A DNA stretch of 64,000 bases from the NCBI RefSeq assembly GCF_028548475.1, contig NZ_JAQQLE010000008.1, positions 113,278 to 177,277 on the forward strand. The letters are read 5' to 3'. Below the pieces are notes generated by a model that worked only from the letters and a program-made list of their open reading frames with translations, ran no database searches and had not been told where the DNA came from. Position numbers and translations under genes: made by a program. Shown here piece by piece: positions 41,169 through 50,194 of the stretch. Source of the DNA: Vogesella margarita (lineage in GTDB: Bacteria > Pseudomonadota > Gammaproteobacteria > Burkholderiales > Chromobacteriaceae). Every line of letters begins with the position of its first letter. Within the stretch, counting starts at the first letter, position 1.

Positions 41169-42370
41169 CCGCCAATTCGCTGAGCATCTGGCAGTACCTG
41201 TCCGCCTTCCCGGCCATGCTCGCCGGCCGCCGCCATCACCGCGCCGCGCTGCGCATCGAGCTGGCGCAGCTGTTCGAGGTCGAGGTTGGCCGCATCGTGC
41301 TGTTCGACAGCGGCCGTGCCGCCTTTGCCGCGCTGTTGCAGTTGCATGGCGTAGAACCGGGCGACGAGGTCATCGTGCCGGCGTTCACCTGCGTGGTGGT
41401 GCCCAACCAGGTACCGCCGACCGGCGCCACGCTGCGTTTCGTCGATGTCGGCAGCGACAGCCTCAACTTCGACTGGCTGGCGCTGGACGCCGCCATCACG
41501 CCGCGCACCCGCGTGGTGGTGGTGCCGCACAACTTCGGCATCGCCTGCGAGGTACCGACCTGGCTGCGCGAAAAACAGCGCCACGTGCGCTTTGTCGACG
41601 ACGCCGCGCACGGCTTTGCGTCCAAGTGCGACGGGCAGTGGCTGGGCACCTACCACGACGGCACCTTTTTCAGCTTCGAGTACTCGAAAAACCTCACCGG
41701 CGGCATCGGCGGCATGGCGCTGCTGCCGGCCGGTAGCGAGCTGCCGCCCGCCGCGCTGCCGGAGCTGCCCTGCGGCGACGAGTGGCGACTGGCGGCCACG
41801 CTGAAGGCGCACCTGCTGTCGGCGCGCTGGCCGCTGCTGGGGCGCTTCGCCATGGCCGCGGTGCGGCGGCTGGGCATGGTTTACCGCTCCGGCGACGGCG
41901 AGGTCCGCGATGGCGAGCCGCATCCTGCACGCGCGATGCCGCTGCTGTCGGCGGTGCTGCTGCGTCGCCAGCTGCCGACGCTGGCGGCCGTCATCGCGCA
42001 CAAGCAGCAGCTGGCCGAGCGCTACCGGCGTGCGCTGGCCAAGTTGCCCGGCGTGCAGCAGTGGCCGGCGCCGGTCGGTACCCACTGGGTGCGCTACCCG
42101 TTCGCGCTGCCGGGCGCGGTGGCCGACAAGGCGGCGCTGGCGCGCCGGCTGTCCGCCGCCAGCGGCCTGAACATCGGGGTGTGGTTCGACGACGTGATCC
42201 ACCCCGCCGGCTCTTTCCGCCACGGCTACGTCGCCGGCAGCGCCCCGCACGGCGAGCGGCTGGCCGCCAGCGTGCTCAACCTGCCGATGAACATCGCGCT
42301 CAAGGCCGACGCGCAGCTGGAGCGCAAGCTGGCGCGGCTGACGCAGGCGCTGGCCGAGCTGCTGCGCTAG
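41162..42370 (+). CDS. DegT/DnrJ/EryC1-type aminotransferase-like protein, divergent
   Basis: 402 residues. RIVLFDSGRAAFAALLQLHGVEPGDEVIVPAFTC marks the family, and the PLP lysine is K176 in SFEYSKNLTGG, after DDAAHGF. It is more distant from sugar aminotransferases than the other two in the locus. Overlaps the preceding acetyltransferase by seven bases, suggesting the two act on the same residue. Substrate unknown. Confidence 0.85.
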   Translation: MLTANSLSIWQYLSAFPAMLAGRRHHRAALRIELAQLFEVEVGRIVLFDSGRAAFAALLQLHGVEPGDEVIVPAFTCVVVPNQVPPTGATLRFVDVGSDSLNFDWLALDAAITPRTRVVVVPHNFGIACEVPTWLREKQRHVRFVDDAAHGFASKCDGQWLGTYHDGTFFSFEYSKNLTGGIGGMALLPAGSELPPAALPELPCGDEWRLAATLKAHLLSARWPLLGRFAMAAVRRLGMVYRSGDGEVRDGEPHPARAMPLLSAVLLRRQLPTLAAVIAHKQQLAERYRRALAKLPGVQQWPAPVGTHWVRYPFALPGAVADKAALARRLSAASGLNIGVWFDDVIHPAGSFRHGYVAGSAPHGERLAASVLNLPMNIALKADAQLERKLARLTQALAELLR

Positions 42371-42384
42371 TACAAGGACACGCC

Positions 42385-43464
42385 ATGAAACTGCTGCTGA
42401 TCGGCTCCGCCTCGGTCCACACCTTCCGCTACCTCGCCGGCATCGCGCCGCACGTGGACGAAATCCACCTCGTCACCAGCGGCGAGCTGCCTGAGCGCTA
42501 CCATGCGGCCAACCTTGGCCGCGTGCTGCAGGTGGATTTCAGCCTCAGGGCGCTGGCCACCGCCGGCAAGATCGCCGGCCTGATCGCCGCACTGCAACCG
42601 GATATCGTGCATGTGCACCAGGCCAACAGCGTGGCGTGGCACGCACGCCGCGCGCTGGCCGGGCGCAAGCTGCCGTGGCTGCTGACCTGCTGGGGTTCGG
42701 ACGTGCTGCTGCTGCCGCGCCAGAACCGCTTCATGAAACAGCTGGTTGCGGCCAACCTTGCCGCCGCCAGCGCGGTGACCAGCGATTCGCTCAACATGGC
42801 GGCGGTGTGCCGCGAGCTGGCGCCGATCCGCCGCATGGACGTGCTCAATTTCGGCATGGACGCGCTGCCGCCGGCGCCGGACATCGCCGCCAAACCGCTG
42901 CAGGTATTGTCCTGCCGCCTGCACAAACCGCTATACCGTATCGACAGCATCGTGCGCGCCTGGGCCGAGGTGGAGGCCGACGCCCGCTTTGCCGGCTGGA
43001 CGCTGACGGTGGCCGCCAGCGGTGAGGAGACAGAAAGCCTCAAAACGTTGGCCGCACACCTCGGCCTTGGCCGCGTGAAGTTCACCGGCTTCGTCGCGCC
43101 GGAGGTGCTGGCCGGGCTGTACCGTGACGCGCGCGTGTTCGTCAGCGTGCCGCAGAGCGACGCCACCAGCATCAGCTTGCTGGAGGCGATGGGTCACGGC
43201 TGCCTGCCGCTGCTGTCCAACCTGCCGGCCAACCTGGAATGGGTGCTGGACGGCGTCAACGGCGCCATCGTCGAGGACGTGGGCCGGCTGGGCGATGCCA
43301 TGAAGGCCCAGCTGCTGCGCGCGGCCGACGACGCGCAACTGGCGGAGGCGGTGGCGCTCAATCGCCGGCTGGTGGCCGAAAAAGGCCTGCACCAACACAA
43401 TATGCAACGTTTTGCCGACATCTACCGTGATTTGCTGGCGTTGCCGGAAGGAAACCGTCGATGA
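42385..43464 (+). CDS. Glycosyltransferase, GT4 family
   Basis: 359 residues from ATG 42385 with AAGGA upstream. GT-B fold: N-terminal domain with IVHVHQANSVAWHARRA and LLTCWGSDVLLLP, C-terminal domain with KFTGFVAPEVLAGLYRDARVFVSVPQSDATSISLLEAMGHGCLPL, the EX7E-like nucleotide-sugar site. Three copies of the dispersed repeat (42504, 42747, 43044), the highest density in any gene here. Overlaps the next gene by four bases. Confidence 0.9.
   Translation: MKLLLIGSASVHTFRYLAGIAPHVDEIHLVTSGELPERYHAANLGRVLQVDFSLRALATAGKIAGLIAALQPDIVHVHQANSVAWHARRALAGRKLPWLLTCWGSDVLLLPRQNRFMKQLVAANLAAASAVTSDSLNMAAVCRELAPIRRMDVLNFGMDALPPAPDIAAKPLQVLSCRLHKPLYRIDSIVRAWAEVEADARFAGWTLTVAASGEETESLKTLAAHLGLGRVKFTGFVAPEVLAGLYRDARVFVSVPQSDATSISLLEAMGHGCLPLLSNLPANLEWVLDGVNGAIVEDVGRLGDAMKAQLLRAADDAQLAEAVALNRRLVAEKGLHQHNMQRFADIYRDLLALPEGNRR
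42504..42518. repeat. Representative single copy of the dispersed TTGGCCGCA repeat (full list in evidence)
   Basis: Single copies of TTGGCCGCA or its complement, seen by eye at about: 27285, 28736, 30720, 32374, 33611, 35640, 38200, 39386, 39811, 40381, 41286, 42504, 42747, 43048, 45905, 46986, 48119, 48387, 49835, 50216, 50860, 52113, 53298, 57748, 59348 and 62773. Most are extended to AA(G/C)GTTGGCCGCA. Paired copies are listed as separate palindromes and terminators. Confidence 0.85.
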
Positions 43465-44570
43465 AAATCGCCCATCTCACCAGCGCCCACCCGCGCCACG
43501 ACATCCGCATCTTCGTCAAGGAGTGCGCCTCGCTGGCCGCGGCCGGCCACGAGGTACATCTGATCGTCGCCGACGGGCTGGGTGACGAGATCAACCGCGA
43601 CGTACGCCTGCACGACGTCGGCGCCAAAACCGGCGGCCGTCTGTCGCGCATGACCGGCACCGTCAAGCGGGTGTATGAAAAAGCGCTGCAGCTGATGCCG
43701 GATGTCGCACATTTCCACGACCCGGAGCTGATCCCTGCCGCGCTGCGCCTGCAGCAGGCCGGTATCCGCATCGTCTATGACGTGCACGAGGACGTGCCGC
43801 GCCAGGTGTTGGCCAAGCACTGGATTCCCGGCATGGCGCGGCCGTGGGTGTCGCGCGGGGTGGAGACGCTGGAGGACTACGCCGCGCGCCGCTTCGACGC
43901 CATCGTCGCCGCCACGCCGGTGATCCGCGAACGCTTTGCGCGCGCCGGCGCGCGCCGCAGCGTCGATGTCTGCAATTACCCGATCCTGGCCGAGCTGGTG
44001 CGCGACACGCCGTGGGCCAGCCGCCGCAACGAGGTGTGCTACCTCGGCGGTATCAGTCGTACCCGCGGCATCGAGCCGATCATCGCCGCGCTGCCGGATT
44101 CCGACACGCGGCTGAACCTCGCCGGCATCTGGAGCGAGCCGGACCTGAAGGCCGCCTTGCAGCGCGAGGCCGGCTGGTCGCGCGTCAACGATCTGGGCGT
44201 GCTCGATCGCGCCGGCGTGGCCGAGGTGCTGGCCGCCAGCAAGATCGGACTGGTGACGCTGCTGCCGACGCCGAGCTACGTCGAGTCGCTGCCGATCAAG
44301 CTGTTCGAATACATGGCCGCCGGCATGCCGGTGATCGCCAGCGATTTCCCGCTGTGGCGCGGCATCGTCGAGGACGCCGGCTGCGGCCTGCTGGTCGATC
44401 CGCAGGACCCGCGCGCCATCGCCGACGCCATCGCCACGCTGCTGGCCGACGACGCGCGCGCGCAGGCCATGGGCGAGGCCGGCAAGCGTGCGGTGCTGGC
44501 CAAATACAGCTGGGCCGCCGAGGCCGACAAACTGCTGGCGCTGTACCGCCAGCTGCAGGTGACGACATGA
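43461..44570 (+). CDS. Glycosyltransferase, GT4 family
   Basis: 369 residues: MKIAHLTSAHPRHDIRIFVKECASLAAAGHEVHLI at the N-terminus, DVAHFHDPELIPAALRLQQAG, and the C-terminal PIKLFEYMAAGMPVIASDFPLWRGIVEDAGCGLLVDP donor-binding segment. ATGA overlap with the upstream gene. Acceptor and donor unknown. Confidence 0.92.
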   Translation: MKIAHLTSAHPRHDIRIFVKECASLAAAGHEVHLIVADGLGDEINRDVRLHDVGAKTGGRLSRMTGTVKRVYEKALQLMPDVAHFHDPELIPAALRLQQAGIRIVYDVHEDVPRQVLAKHWIPGMARPWVSRGVETLEDYAARRFDAIVAATPVIRERFARAGARRSVDVCNYPILAELVRDTPWASRRNEVCYLGGISRTRGIEPIIAALPDSDTRLNLAGIWSEPDLKAALQREAGWSRVNDLGVLDRAGVAEVLAASKIGLVTLLPTPSYVESLPIKLFEYMAAGMPVIASDFPLWRGIVEDAGCGLLVDPQDPRAIADAIATLLADDARAQAMGEAGKRAVLAKYSWAAEADKLLALYRQLQVTT

Positions 44571-44580
44571 AGGAGACGAC

Positions 44581-45018
44581 ATGAACTGGCAAACCGCCCC
44601 GCAAACCCTGCTGCTGGTGTCGCTGCCGCTGGGCCTGCTGTTTACCCTGCTGCACTGGGGGCTGTACGACATGCCGCTGACGCTGGGCAATGTCGCCACC
44701 CACCTGGTGGTGGCGATGGTGTACGCGATCTGGCAGCTGCGCAGCAACGCCTGGTTCGCGAAGCTGCGCGACAACGACTACGCGCGCTGGCGCCGCGTCG
44801 CCGCCGGCGGCCAGCTGCGCTTTTTGTTCGCCTATGGCCTCGCCAGCAAGGGCATGGCGCTGGCCTGCCTGATGGTGGGCATGAACTGGGCCTACAGCGG
44901 TGCGATCCCGACCTCGGAGCGGCTGATGAGCGACGGCATGATCTGGTCGATCCTGGGGGTGTGGTTTGCCCGTAACGACTGGAAGCGCATGCAGCGCGGC
45001 GCCGGGCTGGAACCGTGA
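44581..45018 (+). CDS. Small membrane protein of unknown function
   Basis: 145 residues with about three to four hydrophobic segments (LLLVSLPLGLLFTLLHWGLY, VATHLVVAMVYAIWQL, FAYGLASKGMALACLMVGM, SDGMIWSILGVWF). No family recognised. AGGAGA lies upstream. It is placed between glycosyltransferases on the same strand; a role in the polysaccharide locus is only inferred from position. Confidence 0.75.
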   Translation: MNWQTAPQTLLLVSLPLGLLFTLLHWGLYDMPLTLGNVATHLVVAMVYAIWQLRSNAWFAKLRDNDYARWRRVAAGGQLRFLFAYGLASKGMALACLMVGMNWAYSGAIPTSERLMSDGMIWSILGVWFARNDWKRMQRGAGLEP

Positions 45019-45043
45019 ACCGTCTGCCTGCACGGAGCCGGCG

Positions 45044-45730
45044 ATGATGCGCCCCCGCAGCGGCTTGCCGCTGCGCCTCGTGCGCGCCCATCCGCGCCTG
45101 CTGATCGCCATCCTGTTCGGCGTGCTGCTGGCGTGGCTGGCGCCGCGCTTCAGCCCGCTGCCGCCGCTGAGCACCTTCCTGGTCGGCTGGAATGGCGGTG
45201 CCGGCCTCTATCTGCTGCTGGCGCTGCACATGATGCGGCAGAGCGACGGCGACAAGATCCGTCGCCATGCGCTGGTGCAGGACGAGGGCCGGCGCGTGCT
45301 GCTGTTGCTGGTGGGGCTGTCGGCGCTGGTGTGCCTGCTGGCTATCGTGGTCGAGCTGTCGCTGGCGCGACAGGCGGTCGGGATGCAGCGCCTCGGCCAT
45401 ATCGCGCTGGGCGGGCTGACCATCGTCACCTCGTGGCTGTTCACGCAGACCATGTTCGCGCTGCACTATGCGCACAGCTATTTTCTGGCGCGTCATCGCC
45501 GCGAGCCGCCGGGGCTGGATTTCCCCGGCCAGGAAATCCCGGATTACGGCGACTTTTTCTACTTTTCCGTGGTGATCGGCACTTCGGCGCAGACTGCGGA
45601 TGTCGCGCTCAGCTCGCGCGCGATGCGCCGCATCGGCACCCTGCATTGCCTGCTGTCGTTTGCCTTCAATACCACGGTGCTGGCGCTGATGATCAACATC
45701 GCCGCCGGACTGATCTCGCTGACCCCTTAA
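45044..45730 (+). CDS. DUF1345-family membrane protein
   Basis: 228 residues from the ATG at 45044, six bases after GGAG; ATG 45047 is an alternative. Several membrane helices and the family motif DYGDFFYFSVVIGTSAQTADVALSSRAMRR. Function unknown in the family. It is unusual to find it inside a polysaccharide locus. Confidence 0.85.
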   Translation: MMRPRSGLPLRLVRAHPRLLIAILFGVLLAWLAPRFSPLPPLSTFLVGWNGGAGLYLLLALHMMRQSDGDKIRRHALVQDEGRRVLLLLVGLSALVCLLAIVVELSLARQAVGMQRLGHIALGGLTIVTSWLFTQTMFALHYAHSYFLARHRREPPGLDFPGQEIPDYGDFFYFSVVIGTSAQTADVALSSRAMRRIGTLHCLLSFAFNTTVLALMINIAAGLISLTP

Positions 45731-45749
45731 CCGAACCCGACCCGATAAC

Positions 45750-46979
45750 GTGCGCATTCTCTACATCAATCACTACGCCGGCAGCCCGCGGCACGGCATG
45801 GAATTCCGCCCCTACTACCTGGCCCGCGAATGGGTGAAGGCCGGCCACGAGGTGCACATGCTGGCCGCGGACTACTCGCACCTGCGCCAGCACAATCCGA
45901 CGCTTGCGGCCAACTACGCCGACGAGGACATCGACGGCATCCGCTACACCTGGTGCAAGACGCCGAAGTACGAGGGCAACGGCCTGAAGCGGGTGATCAA
46001 CATCTTCCGCTTCCTGGCCCGGGTGATGGGCCTGTCCGGGCGCTATTTCAAACAGTGGCGACCGGACGTGGTGATTGCTTCCTCCACCTACCCGCTGGAC
46101 ACCGTGCCGGCGGCCTTCATCGCCGGCAAGACCGGGGCGAAGCTGGTGTACGAGGTGCACGACCTGTGGCCGCTGACGCCGGTGGAAGTGGGCGGCATGA
46201 GCCCGAAGCATCCGTTCATCCGCCTGCTGCAGTGGGCGGAAGACTTCGGCTACCGCAAGGCGGACACCGTGGTGTCGATGCTGCCGTGCGCGAAGGACTA
46301 CATGCTTGAGCACGGCATGGCGCCGGAAAAATACGTGGTGATTCCCAACGGCGTCGATGTCGCCGAGTGGCAGGGTGCCAGCGAACCGCTGCCGGCCGAG
46401 CATCGCATGCGGCTGGCCGAGCTGAAGGCCGACAAGCGTTTCATCGTCGGCTACGCCGGCGGCCACGGCCTCGCCAACGCGCTGGACTTCCTACTGCAGG
46501 CGGCCAGCCAGCTGCCGCCGGAGAGCGGCGTGCACATCGTGCTGGTCGGCGACGGCCCGGACAAGGCGGCGCTGGTGGCGCAGGCACAGGCGCTGGGGCT
46601 GCAGAATGTCACGTTCCTGCCATCGATTGCCAAGCGCGCGGTGCCGGCCTTCCTCGCCGAGTGCGATGCGCTGTACATCGGCTGGCGACGCTTGCCGATC
46701 TACCGCTTCGGCATCAACCCCAACAAGCTGTTCGACTACCTGATGGCGGCCAAGCCGGTGCTGCACTCGGTGGAAGCCGGCAACGACATGGTGCTGGATG
46801 CCGGCGCCGGTATCAGTGTCGGTGCGGAAGACCCGGCAGCGATTGCCGACGGCCTGCAACGGTTGGCGGCGCTGACGCCGAACCAGCGCGGCCGCATGGG
46901 CGCCGCCGGCAAGGCTTACGTGCTGGCCAAGCATGATTACGCGGTGCTGGCCAGACGCTTCCTGCAGGCCATGCGCTAA
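45750..46979 (+). CDS. Glycosyltransferase, GT4 family, WbuB/fucosaminyltransferase-like
   Basis: 409 residues from a GTG at 45750 (MRILYINHYAGSPRHGMEFRPYYLAREWVKAGHEVHML). The N-terminal motifs, DLWPLTPVEVGGMSPKHPF and the C-terminal FGINPNKLFDYLMAAKPVLHSVEAGNDMV resemble glycosyltransferases that transfer N-acetylated deoxy sugars. The ribosome-binding site is weak. A dispersed-repeat copy at 45905. Confidence 0.88.
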   Translation: MRILYINHYAGSPRHGMEFRPYYLAREWVKAGHEVHMLAADYSHLRQHNPTLAANYADEDIDGIRYTWCKTPKYEGNGLKRVINIFRFLARVMGLSGRYFKQWRPDVVIASSTYPLDTVPAAFIAGKTGAKLVYEVHDLWPLTPVEVGGMSPKHPFIRLLQWAEDFGYRKADTVVSMLPCAKDYMLEHGMAPEKYVVIPNGVDVAEWQGASEPLPAEHRMRLAELKADKRFIVGYAGGHGLANALDFLLQAASQLPPESGVHIVLVGDGPDKAALVAQAQALGLQNVTFLPSIAKRAVPAFLAECDALYIGWRRLPIYRFGINPNKLFDYLMAAKPVLHSVEAGNDMVLDAGAGISVGAEDPAAIADGLQRLAALTPNQRGRMGAAGKAYVLAKHDYAVLARRFLQAMR

Positions 46980-47015
46980 CTGGCCTGCGGCCAACCTTTC
47001 GACAACGGGAACAGC

Positions 47016-48059
47016 ATGAGCCAGCAACAGCAACACATCCGCTTCGACTTTGCCGACGGCCTGCGCGGCCTGGCCATGCTGGCCGTGGTGCTGTTCCATT
47101 ACACGCAGATCTTCTGGCAGCGCCGCGACCGCATCGCCGAGGTGATGCATCTGCCACCGCTCAGCGGTTACCACGACGCCGCCTTCGTGCTGCCGTTCAA
47201 CCTCGGCGCGGTGGGGGTGGGGCTGTTCCTGCTGATCTCCGGCCTGCTGATCCCGCTGTCGCTCACCCGCATGGGCGCGGCACGCTTCGCGGTATCGCGG
47301 CTGTTCCGCATCTATCCCACCTACTGGGCCGGGCTGGCGCTGAGCGTTGCCGCGCTGTGGCTGGCGTCCTGGCTGCCGGGCGGCGAATTCGACGTGACCC
47401 GCACCGACGTGCTGGGCCACGCCAGCATCGCGTTTCAGGACTGGCTGGGCGGGCGAAACATCGATCCGGTGATGTGGACGCTGAAAGTGGAGCTGTGGTT
47501 CTACGCGATGCTCGGCACGGCATTCGCGCTCACCGGCCGGCGCATCAAGTGGGCGATCTGGCTGCTGCTGCCGCTGATCGGCTGGCTGTGCCGCTATGCC
47601 GCGCCCAACCCTTTCCAGACCATCGTCTGCTACTTCCCGCTGATGTTTGCCGGTTGCTGGCTGTACTTCTACCAGACCGGGCAGGCCGGCAAATGGGAAA
47701 CCGTGCTGCACTTCCTCGCCATGCTGGGCCTGTTCGTGTGGGTGACCAACTGGCACAGCGCCGAGCTGTACGCCAGCTACGGCATCGGCATCGCGCTGTT
47801 CATCGCCGGCGCGCTGTGGCCACGGCTGGTGGCCGCGCCGCTGCTGGTGCGCGTCGCCGGCGTCAGCTACGCCTGGTACGTCTGCCACTCGGTCGCCGGT
47901 TACGCCATCCTGTTCGCGCTGGCACAATACGGCACCCCGTGGTGGCTGATGGTGGCCATCGCGCTGGCAGCGACCTGGTATATGGCGGTGGCGATCAACC
48001 GCTTTGTCGAGTTGCCGACGCAGAAGATCGGCAAGCGGCTGGCGGACAAATTGAAGTGA
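47016..48059 (+). CDS. Acyltransferase 3 family, probable polysaccharide O-acetylase
   Basis: 347 residues with about ten membrane segments. FADGLRGLAMLAVVLFHYTQIFWQ carries the conserved histidine after LR, and RLFRIYPTYWAGL is the second family mark. It would acetylate glycans at the inner membrane. The gene is preceded by a dispersed-repeat copy (46986-46999). It is followed by the repeat-rich gap. Confidence 0.9.
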   Translation: MSQQQQHIRFDFADGLRGLAMLAVVLFHYTQIFWQRRDRIAEVMHLPPLSGYHDAAFVLPFNLGAVGVGLFLLISGLLIPLSLTRMGAARFAVSRLFRIYPTYWAGLALSVAALWLASWLPGGEFDVTRTDVLGHASIAFQDWLGGRNIDPVMWTLKVELWFYAMLGTAFALTGRRIKWAIWLLLPLIGWLCRYAAPNPFQTIVCYFPLMFAGCWLYFYQTGQAGKWETVLHFLAMLGLFVWVTNWHSAELYASYGIGIALFIAGALWPRLVAAPLLVRVAGVSYAWYVCHSVAGYAILFALAQYGTPWWLMVAIALAATWYMAVAINRFVELPTQKIGKRLADKLK

Positions 48060-48085
48060 CGCGGCCAAGGTTTCAGGTTTTAAGG

Positions 48086-48114
48086 TAGGTCGGCTTAGCG
48101 CAGCGTAACCCGGC
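48086..48114. repeat. Extragenic imperfect palindrome of the TTAGCGCAGCGTAA type
   Basis: GTCGGCTTAGC and GCGTAACCCGGC can form an imperfect hairpin around the centre. Elements with the core TTAGCGCAGCGTAA are known as dispersed intergenic repeats in several proteobacteria. Directly followed by a TTGGCCGCA copy. Confidence 0.6.
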
Positions 48115-48198
48115 AAGGTTGGCCGCAGTGGGGGTTTTGTTTGATGTGCCGCTGCGCGGCGTTGTTTGAAGTGCCGCTTTCCGCGCGGCGGCGGCTCA

Positions 48199-48224
48199 CT
48201 TTCTTTTGCTTCGCCAAAAGAAAG
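48199..48224. repeat. Inverted repeat with 10-bp arms
   Basis: CTTTCTTTTG and CAAAAGAAAG flank a CTTCGC loop; GTAAGCAAAGAAAAGG follows. Similar sequence is often seen in betaproteobacterial intergenic regions and annotated as small hypothetical proteins. Confidence 0.65.
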
Positions 48225-48435
48225 TAAGCAAAGAAAAGGCGACCCGACGCCGCGCGAAACCCCGGCCAAGCCCGCCCGCGCCAAGGCGCCGCCGAACTCG
48301 CTGCGCTCGGACATGCGGCGGCGTTTACCCTTGGCGAGAACGGTTTGTCCGGCGAGCGGCTGACGGGATGGGCGCGTCGCAGACGTTGCGGCCAACATTG
48401 AACATAAGTTGCATTGGATCAAGGATGGATAAAGC

Positions 48436-49020
48436 GTGGAGTTATGTTTGGCTATCCAGAGTATTCACTGGGAAACAACAAAAGAAATTATCGGGCTGGT
48501 TACTTCATTGATCGGTTCGCTTGCGGGGCTAGGTGCTGTAGTGGTTGCTTATATGGGATTGCAAACATGGAAAAAGCAATTGATAGGTACAAAACAGCAT
48601 GAATTGGCAGGCAAATTAATTAGGAGTGTCTACGAATATCAAGAGCGGTTTAATGATGTTAGGTACCCTTCTTTGTTGGCTTCAGAGATGCCTGCTGATG
48701 CTAATACAGTGCCCATGCCTAAAGCCGATTATGGCAAAAGGTGGGAGGCGCTAGATTCGGCCAAGTTGAAAATGAAGGGGGCATCATTTGATGCTAAAGC
48801 TGGCTTACTGCTTAAAAGTAAAGAAGTAGATGAGTTGTTAAACGATTTTTCTGTTTTGCAGAGTGAATTACATACTGCATTAGATGAGTATTTCTCTGGT
48901 GTTCGTCCGCCAGAATTAGTCTTTGTTGTCTATAAGCCGACTGATTTTGAGAGGGACGAGATAGGTAAAAGACTGAATGTATTGGTGGAGAAAGCTGTAA
49001 GTCTCGCTAAATCATTTTAG
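48436..49020 (+). CDS. Single-membrane-span protein of unknown function in a low-GC island
   Basis: 194 residues from a GTG at 48436; the start is uncertain, with AGGA about eleven bases upstream. A hydrophobic segment ([25 protein letters not shown], residues about 20-45) is followed by [28 protein letters not shown] and a largely helical soluble part. The base composition is clearly AT-richer than both neighbours and codon use differs (AAA, TTA, GAT frequent), which suggests recent transfer. Proteins of this layout occur in accessory regions, but no function is established. Confidence 0.75.
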   Translation: MELCLAIQSIHWETTKEIIGLVTSLIGSLAGLGAVVVAYMGLQTWKKQLIGTKQHELAGKLIRSVYEYQERFNDVRYPSLLASEMPADANTVPMPKADYGKRWEALDSAKLKMKGASFDAKAGLLLKSKEVDELLNDFSVLQSELHTALDEYFSGVRPPELVFVVYKPTDFERDEIGKRLNVLVEKAVSLAKSF

Positions 49021-49030
49021 AGTGAAAATC

Positions 49031-50194
49031 ATGACTGAACAAAAATTCCTCCCCTTCGCCCTGCCGGACATCGGCGAAGACGAAATCAACGAAGTGGTCG
49101 ATGCGCTGCGCTCCGGCTGGGTGACTACCGGCCCCAAGACCAAGCAATTCGAGGCGGATTTTGCGGCGTTCATCGGTGACGGCGTGGAAGCCATCGCCGT
49201 CAACTCCGCCACCGCCGGTCTGCACCTGGCGCTGGAAGCGGTGGGGGTGGGCGAGGGCGACGAGGTGATCGTGCCCAGCTACACCTTTACCGCCACCGCC
49301 GAGGTGGTGCGCTATCTGGGCGCGCATCCGGTGATCGTGGATGTCGATCCGGTGACCTTCAACATCCGTCCGGAAGCGATCCGCGCCGCCATTACGCCGA
49401 AGACCCGCGCCATCATGCCGGTGCACTTTGCCGGTCTCGCCTGCGACATGGACGCCATCATCGCCATCGCCCGCGAGCATAAGCTGAAGATCGTCGAAGA
49501 CGCCGCCCACGCGATGCCCACCCGCTACAAGGGCAAGCTGATCGGCACGCTGGATTCCGATGTCACCGTGTTCAGCTTCTACGCCAACAAGACCATGACC
49601 ACCGGCGAAGGCGGCATGGTGGTGTCCAAGAACAAGGACATCATTGCGCGCTGCAAGGTGATGCGCCTGCACGGCATCAGCCGTGATGCCTTCGACCGCT
49701 ACACCTCCAAGACCCCGGCCTGGTACTACGAGGTGGTCGCGCCCGGTTACAAGTACAACATGCCGGACACCGCCGCGGCGATGGGCATCCACCAGCTGAA
49801 GAAGATCAACGCCTTCCTGCAGAAGCGCGAAACGTTGGCCGCACGCTTTGACCGCGAGCTGGCCGACCTGCCGCTGATCCTGCCGGCGCGGCCGGTGGAT
49901 GCCGGCAGCACGCACGCCTGGCATTTGTACCCGGTGCGCCTCAAGCCGGAAGCCGGCATCAGCCGCGACGATTTCATCGTGCGCATGGCCGAGCTGGGTA
50001 TCGGCTGCTCGGTGCACTTCATTCCGTTGCACCGCCAGCCGGTATGGCGCGACGGCTACGGCCTGAAGCGCGAGGACTTTCCGGTGGCCGATGCGGCGTT
50101 CGAAGCCGAGGTGACGCTGCCGCTGTATACCCGCATGAGCGACGACGACCAGAGCCGTGTCATTGCCGCCGTGCGCCAGCTGCTGGGCCAGTGA
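49031..50194 (+). CDS. Sugar aminotransferase, DegT/DnrJ/EryC1 family (PglE/PglC-like)
   Basis: 387 residues from the ATG at 49031. [40 protein letters not shown], then VEDAAHAM and the PLP lysine K187 in [16 protein letters not shown]. Placed just before a phosphoglycosyl transferase and a UDP-GlcNAc 4,6-dehydratase, so it probably aminates the 4-keto sugar to UDP-4-amino-4,6-dideoxy-GlcNAc. The stop overlaps the next gene. Confidence 0.92.
   Translation: MTEQKFLPFALPDIGEDEINEVVDALRSGWVTTGPKTKQFEADFAAFIGDGVEAIAVNSATAGLHLALEAVGVGEGDEVIVPSYTFTATAEVVRYLGAHPVIVDVDPVTFNIRPEAIRAAITPKTRAIMPVHFAGLACDMDAIIAIAREHKLKIVEDAAHAMPTRYKGKLIGTLDSDVTVFSFYANKTMTTGEGGMVVSKNKDIIARCKVMRLHGISRDAFDRYTSKTPAWYYEVVAPGYKYNMPDTAAAMGIHQLKKINAFLQKRETLAARFDRELADLPLILPARPVDAGSTHAWHLYPVRLKPEAGISRDDFIVRMAELGIGCSVHFIPLHRQPVWRDGYGLKREDFPVADAAFEAEVTLPLYTRMSDDDQSRVIAAVRQLLGQ

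Larger units (their letters stand above)
48060..48435. other. 376-base non-coding gap rich in repeats
   Basis: It contains an extragenic palindromic element (48086-48114), two dispersed-repeat copies (48115-48127 and 48387-48400, the latter with an ACATTG variant), and an inverted repeat (48199-48224). A frame at 48166-48363 giving a FASPKESKQRK-type peptide is judged spurious. It marks the boundary to a low-GC gene. Confidence 0.6.

Noticed and set aside
48166..48363. A frame encoding a FASPKESKQRK-type peptide
   Set aside because: Such peptides come from a common intergenic repeat and are frequently mis-annotated; no independent support.
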